A stretch of 5,728 bases of DNA. Source: Ardenticatenales bacterium (GTDB lineage: Bacteria > Chloroflexota > Anaerolineae > Ardenticatenales > Ardenticatenaceae). Within the stretch, counting starts at the first letter, position 1. Every line of letters begins with the position of its first letter. The notes beneath the pieces were generated by a model. It was not told the DNA's origin. It worked only from the letters and a program-made list of their open reading frames with translations, and made no database searches. Both the position numbers and the translations under genes were made by a program. Positions 4,801-5,728 of the stretch are shown here, piece after piece. The stretch is taken from contig JACCSL010000805.1 in the NCBI GenBank assembly GCA_013812995.1, positions 1-5,728 of the forward strand, given 5' to 3'.

Positions 4801-5728
4801 ATGAAAAAAACGATCTATCTCTTAGGGGTGTTCCTCCTGCTGGCGATGCTGGCCGGAGGGTTTCTCTATGCCTACGCCGCCACAGAGGAAACACCTGTTG
4901 CCAGCCAGCCGCCGAAGGAAACCCCCTCGCCAATGGTTGCACTAGCGCGTACGCCCTCTGTCGCCCCCCGCGCCAGCGCCTCTGCCTCTGCCTCGCCCAC
5001 GCTACGGATGGCGACGGAAACAGCACTGCCCTCAGCGAGTCCCACGCCCAGCCCCACGGTGAGCCCAACCCCTGGCCCCAACTACATGCGCTTCCACACG
5101 CAGGCGGCGGAGATTCCGCTCTTTCAGGGGCCAGGCAGCTTTTACCCCCGGCAGGGAGTCGCCCCGCCGGAGAGCACCCTCCTGGTGGTCGGGCGCACCG
5201 GCGATGGCGTCTGGTGGATGGTCTGCTGCGTGGAGGGCAAAAGTGGCTGGCTGCGCTACGATCCCAAGCTGCTTTTGGCTGACGGTGACATCACGCTCGT
5301 GGCAATCATGAGTGTCCCACCCACCGTGACGGTGCCACCTGTGGTCGTGGCTATCGCCGTGGCACCGACCGCACCGCCAGCATCCGTGGCAACGGCAGCG
5401 CCAGACCGAGCCGCGCCGGTGGCAACGGCCACGCTGCCCGGCAACCCCGCCTGCAAGATCGCGGGCGCGAGTTATTCTTCGCTGCCCGTTGTGGGGGCAC
5501 CCAACACGCGCCCGGCCAGCCAGGATCCCGAGTTCAATCTGTTCATGCGCGGCTACGAGCGCACCGACTCCTACCTGGAACTCATGGGCTACCTGGGCGA
5601 CACGGACCCGGACGCGCCCCAGCTCTTCATGCTCTTTGCCGACAACCGCACCCCGGTGTTCCGCGCGCTCTACCGCGTGCGTCAATGGAATTGGGGCTGT
5701 AACTGCCCCGGTATCCCCATCACGGACC
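4801..5728 (+). CDS. Exported SH3b-domain protein with uncharacterised C-terminal domain (3' partial)
   Basis: Open from ATG 4801 to the window end, 309 residues seen. MKKTIYLLGVFLLLAMLAGG... is a signal peptide, with possible cleavage after AYA (residue 26), or an N-terminal anchor. Residues 28-94 are a Ser/Pro/Thr/Ala linker. Residues 95-163 resemble a bacterial SH3 (SH3b) domain: FQGPGSFYPRQGVAPPEST, then VVGRTGDGVWWMVCCVEGKSGW. A second Pro/Val/Ala/Thr linker spans 173-216. The C-terminal part (217 onward) has SSLPVVGAPNTRPASQD, FMRGYERTDSYLELMGYLG, APQLFMLFADNRTPVF and WNWGCNCPG. From memory similar tails occur in other Chloroflexota proteins with SH3b domains, with no known function. 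SH3b domains often bind cell-wall or other extracellular ligands, so a cell-surface role is likely; I see no catalytic motif. The gene has its own terminator-bounded start and is probably unrelated to the stress operon. Confidence 0.85.
   Translation, partial: MKKTIYLLGVFLLLAMLAGGFLYAYAATEETPVASQPPKETPSPMVALARTPSVAPRASASASASPTLRMATETALPSASPTPSPTVSPTPGPNYMRFHTQAAEIPLFQGPGSFYPRQGVAPPESTLLVVGRTGDGVWWMVCCVEGKSGWLRYDPKLLLADGDITLVAIMSVPPTVTVPPVVVAIAVAPTAPPASVATAAPDRAAPVATATLPGNPACKIAGASYSSLPVVGAPNTRPASQDPEFNLFMRGYERTDSYLELMGYLGDTDPDAPQLFMLFADNRTPVFRALYRVRQWNWGCNCPGIPITD
4978..4993 (+). repeat. Short gcctct repeat in the Ser/Ala linker
   Basis: Two copies of gcctct (4978-4983, 4984-4989) plus a partial third encode the SASASAS-type stretch. 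Like the linker repeat in the first gene, the six-base unit keeps frame, so its copy number could vary without breaking the protein. Confidence 0.45.

Noticed and set aside
4781..4804. Seven-codon leader ORF (ATG 4781) overlapping the SH3b start by ATGA
   Set aside because: The only purine-rich site before it is 2 nt away, too close for initiation, and so short an ORF is expected by chance. Translational coupling cannot be supported.
4788..5282. Plus-strand frame of 164 codons overlapping the SH3b gene
   Set aside because: It is in a different frame from the signal peptide and SH3b motifs and its translation has no signal, domain or consistent composition.
5032..5685. Open frame of 217 codons on the minus strand opposite the last gene
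   Set aside because: It is rich in His/Arg/Gly with no recognisable domain, while the plus-strand frame gives a signal peptide, linkers and an SH3b domain.
1..5728. CRISPR array, tRNA, rRNA, insertion sequence or phage module
   Set aside because: No regularly spaced repeats, cloverleaf-like segments, transposase or integrase motifs, or paired terminal repeats were seen on either strand.

Overview
The window looks like chromosomal DNA of a Chloroflexota bacterium, probably a Caldilinea/Ardenticatena/Anaerolineae-type or related lineage. This is inferred from protein style and not from a marker gene. The clues are secreted proteins with Thr/Pro/Ser-rich linkers, a secreted protein ending in LFLPVLRR, a single-domain receiver protein of a type I associate with this phylum, and an SH3b protein with a tail also familiar from it. 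The DNA is GC-rich and coding-dense, and no stretch over 300 bases lacks a gene. I see no rRNA, tRNA, CRISPR array, insertion sequence or phage gene.

Layout. (1) Bases 1-1508, plus strand: the C-terminal 501 residues of a large secreted protein. It has the end of a probable zinc-metallopeptidase domain, a Thr/Pro linker, two Ig-like repeats and a LPVLRR-type tail. A strong 19-bp inverted repeat follows, acting as a terminator shared with the convergent gene. (2) Bases 1579-2423, minus strand: a probable two-gene unit, a four-helix membrane protein followed by a stand-alone receiver protein that lacks the usual acidic pair. A small hairpin lies between them. (3) Bases 2424-2622: a divergent control region with a perfect 18-bp palindrome and two inverted copies of a -10-like GCTACACTG. 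(4) Bases 2623-4667, plus strand: a Tat-exported lipoprotein multicopper oxidase with all expected copper ligands, then a tandem universal-stress protein 35 nt downstream, closed by a good rho-independent terminator. (5) Bases 4801-5728, plus strand: the start of an exported protein with a Ser/Pro linker, an SH3b domain, a second linker and an uncharacterised C-terminal domain, running off the window.

How the genes may work together: the membrane protein and the oxidase diverge from one regulatory region and may be co-controlled. The oxidase would act on the outer face of the membrane (copper or small-molecule oxidation, or oxidant tolerance), with the stress protein as cytoplasmic partner. 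The two flanking genes encode unrelated cell-surface proteins. I see no clear new multi-gene system. The best leads are the divergent control region, the membrane-protein/receiver pair and the uncharacterised tail of the SH3b protein.
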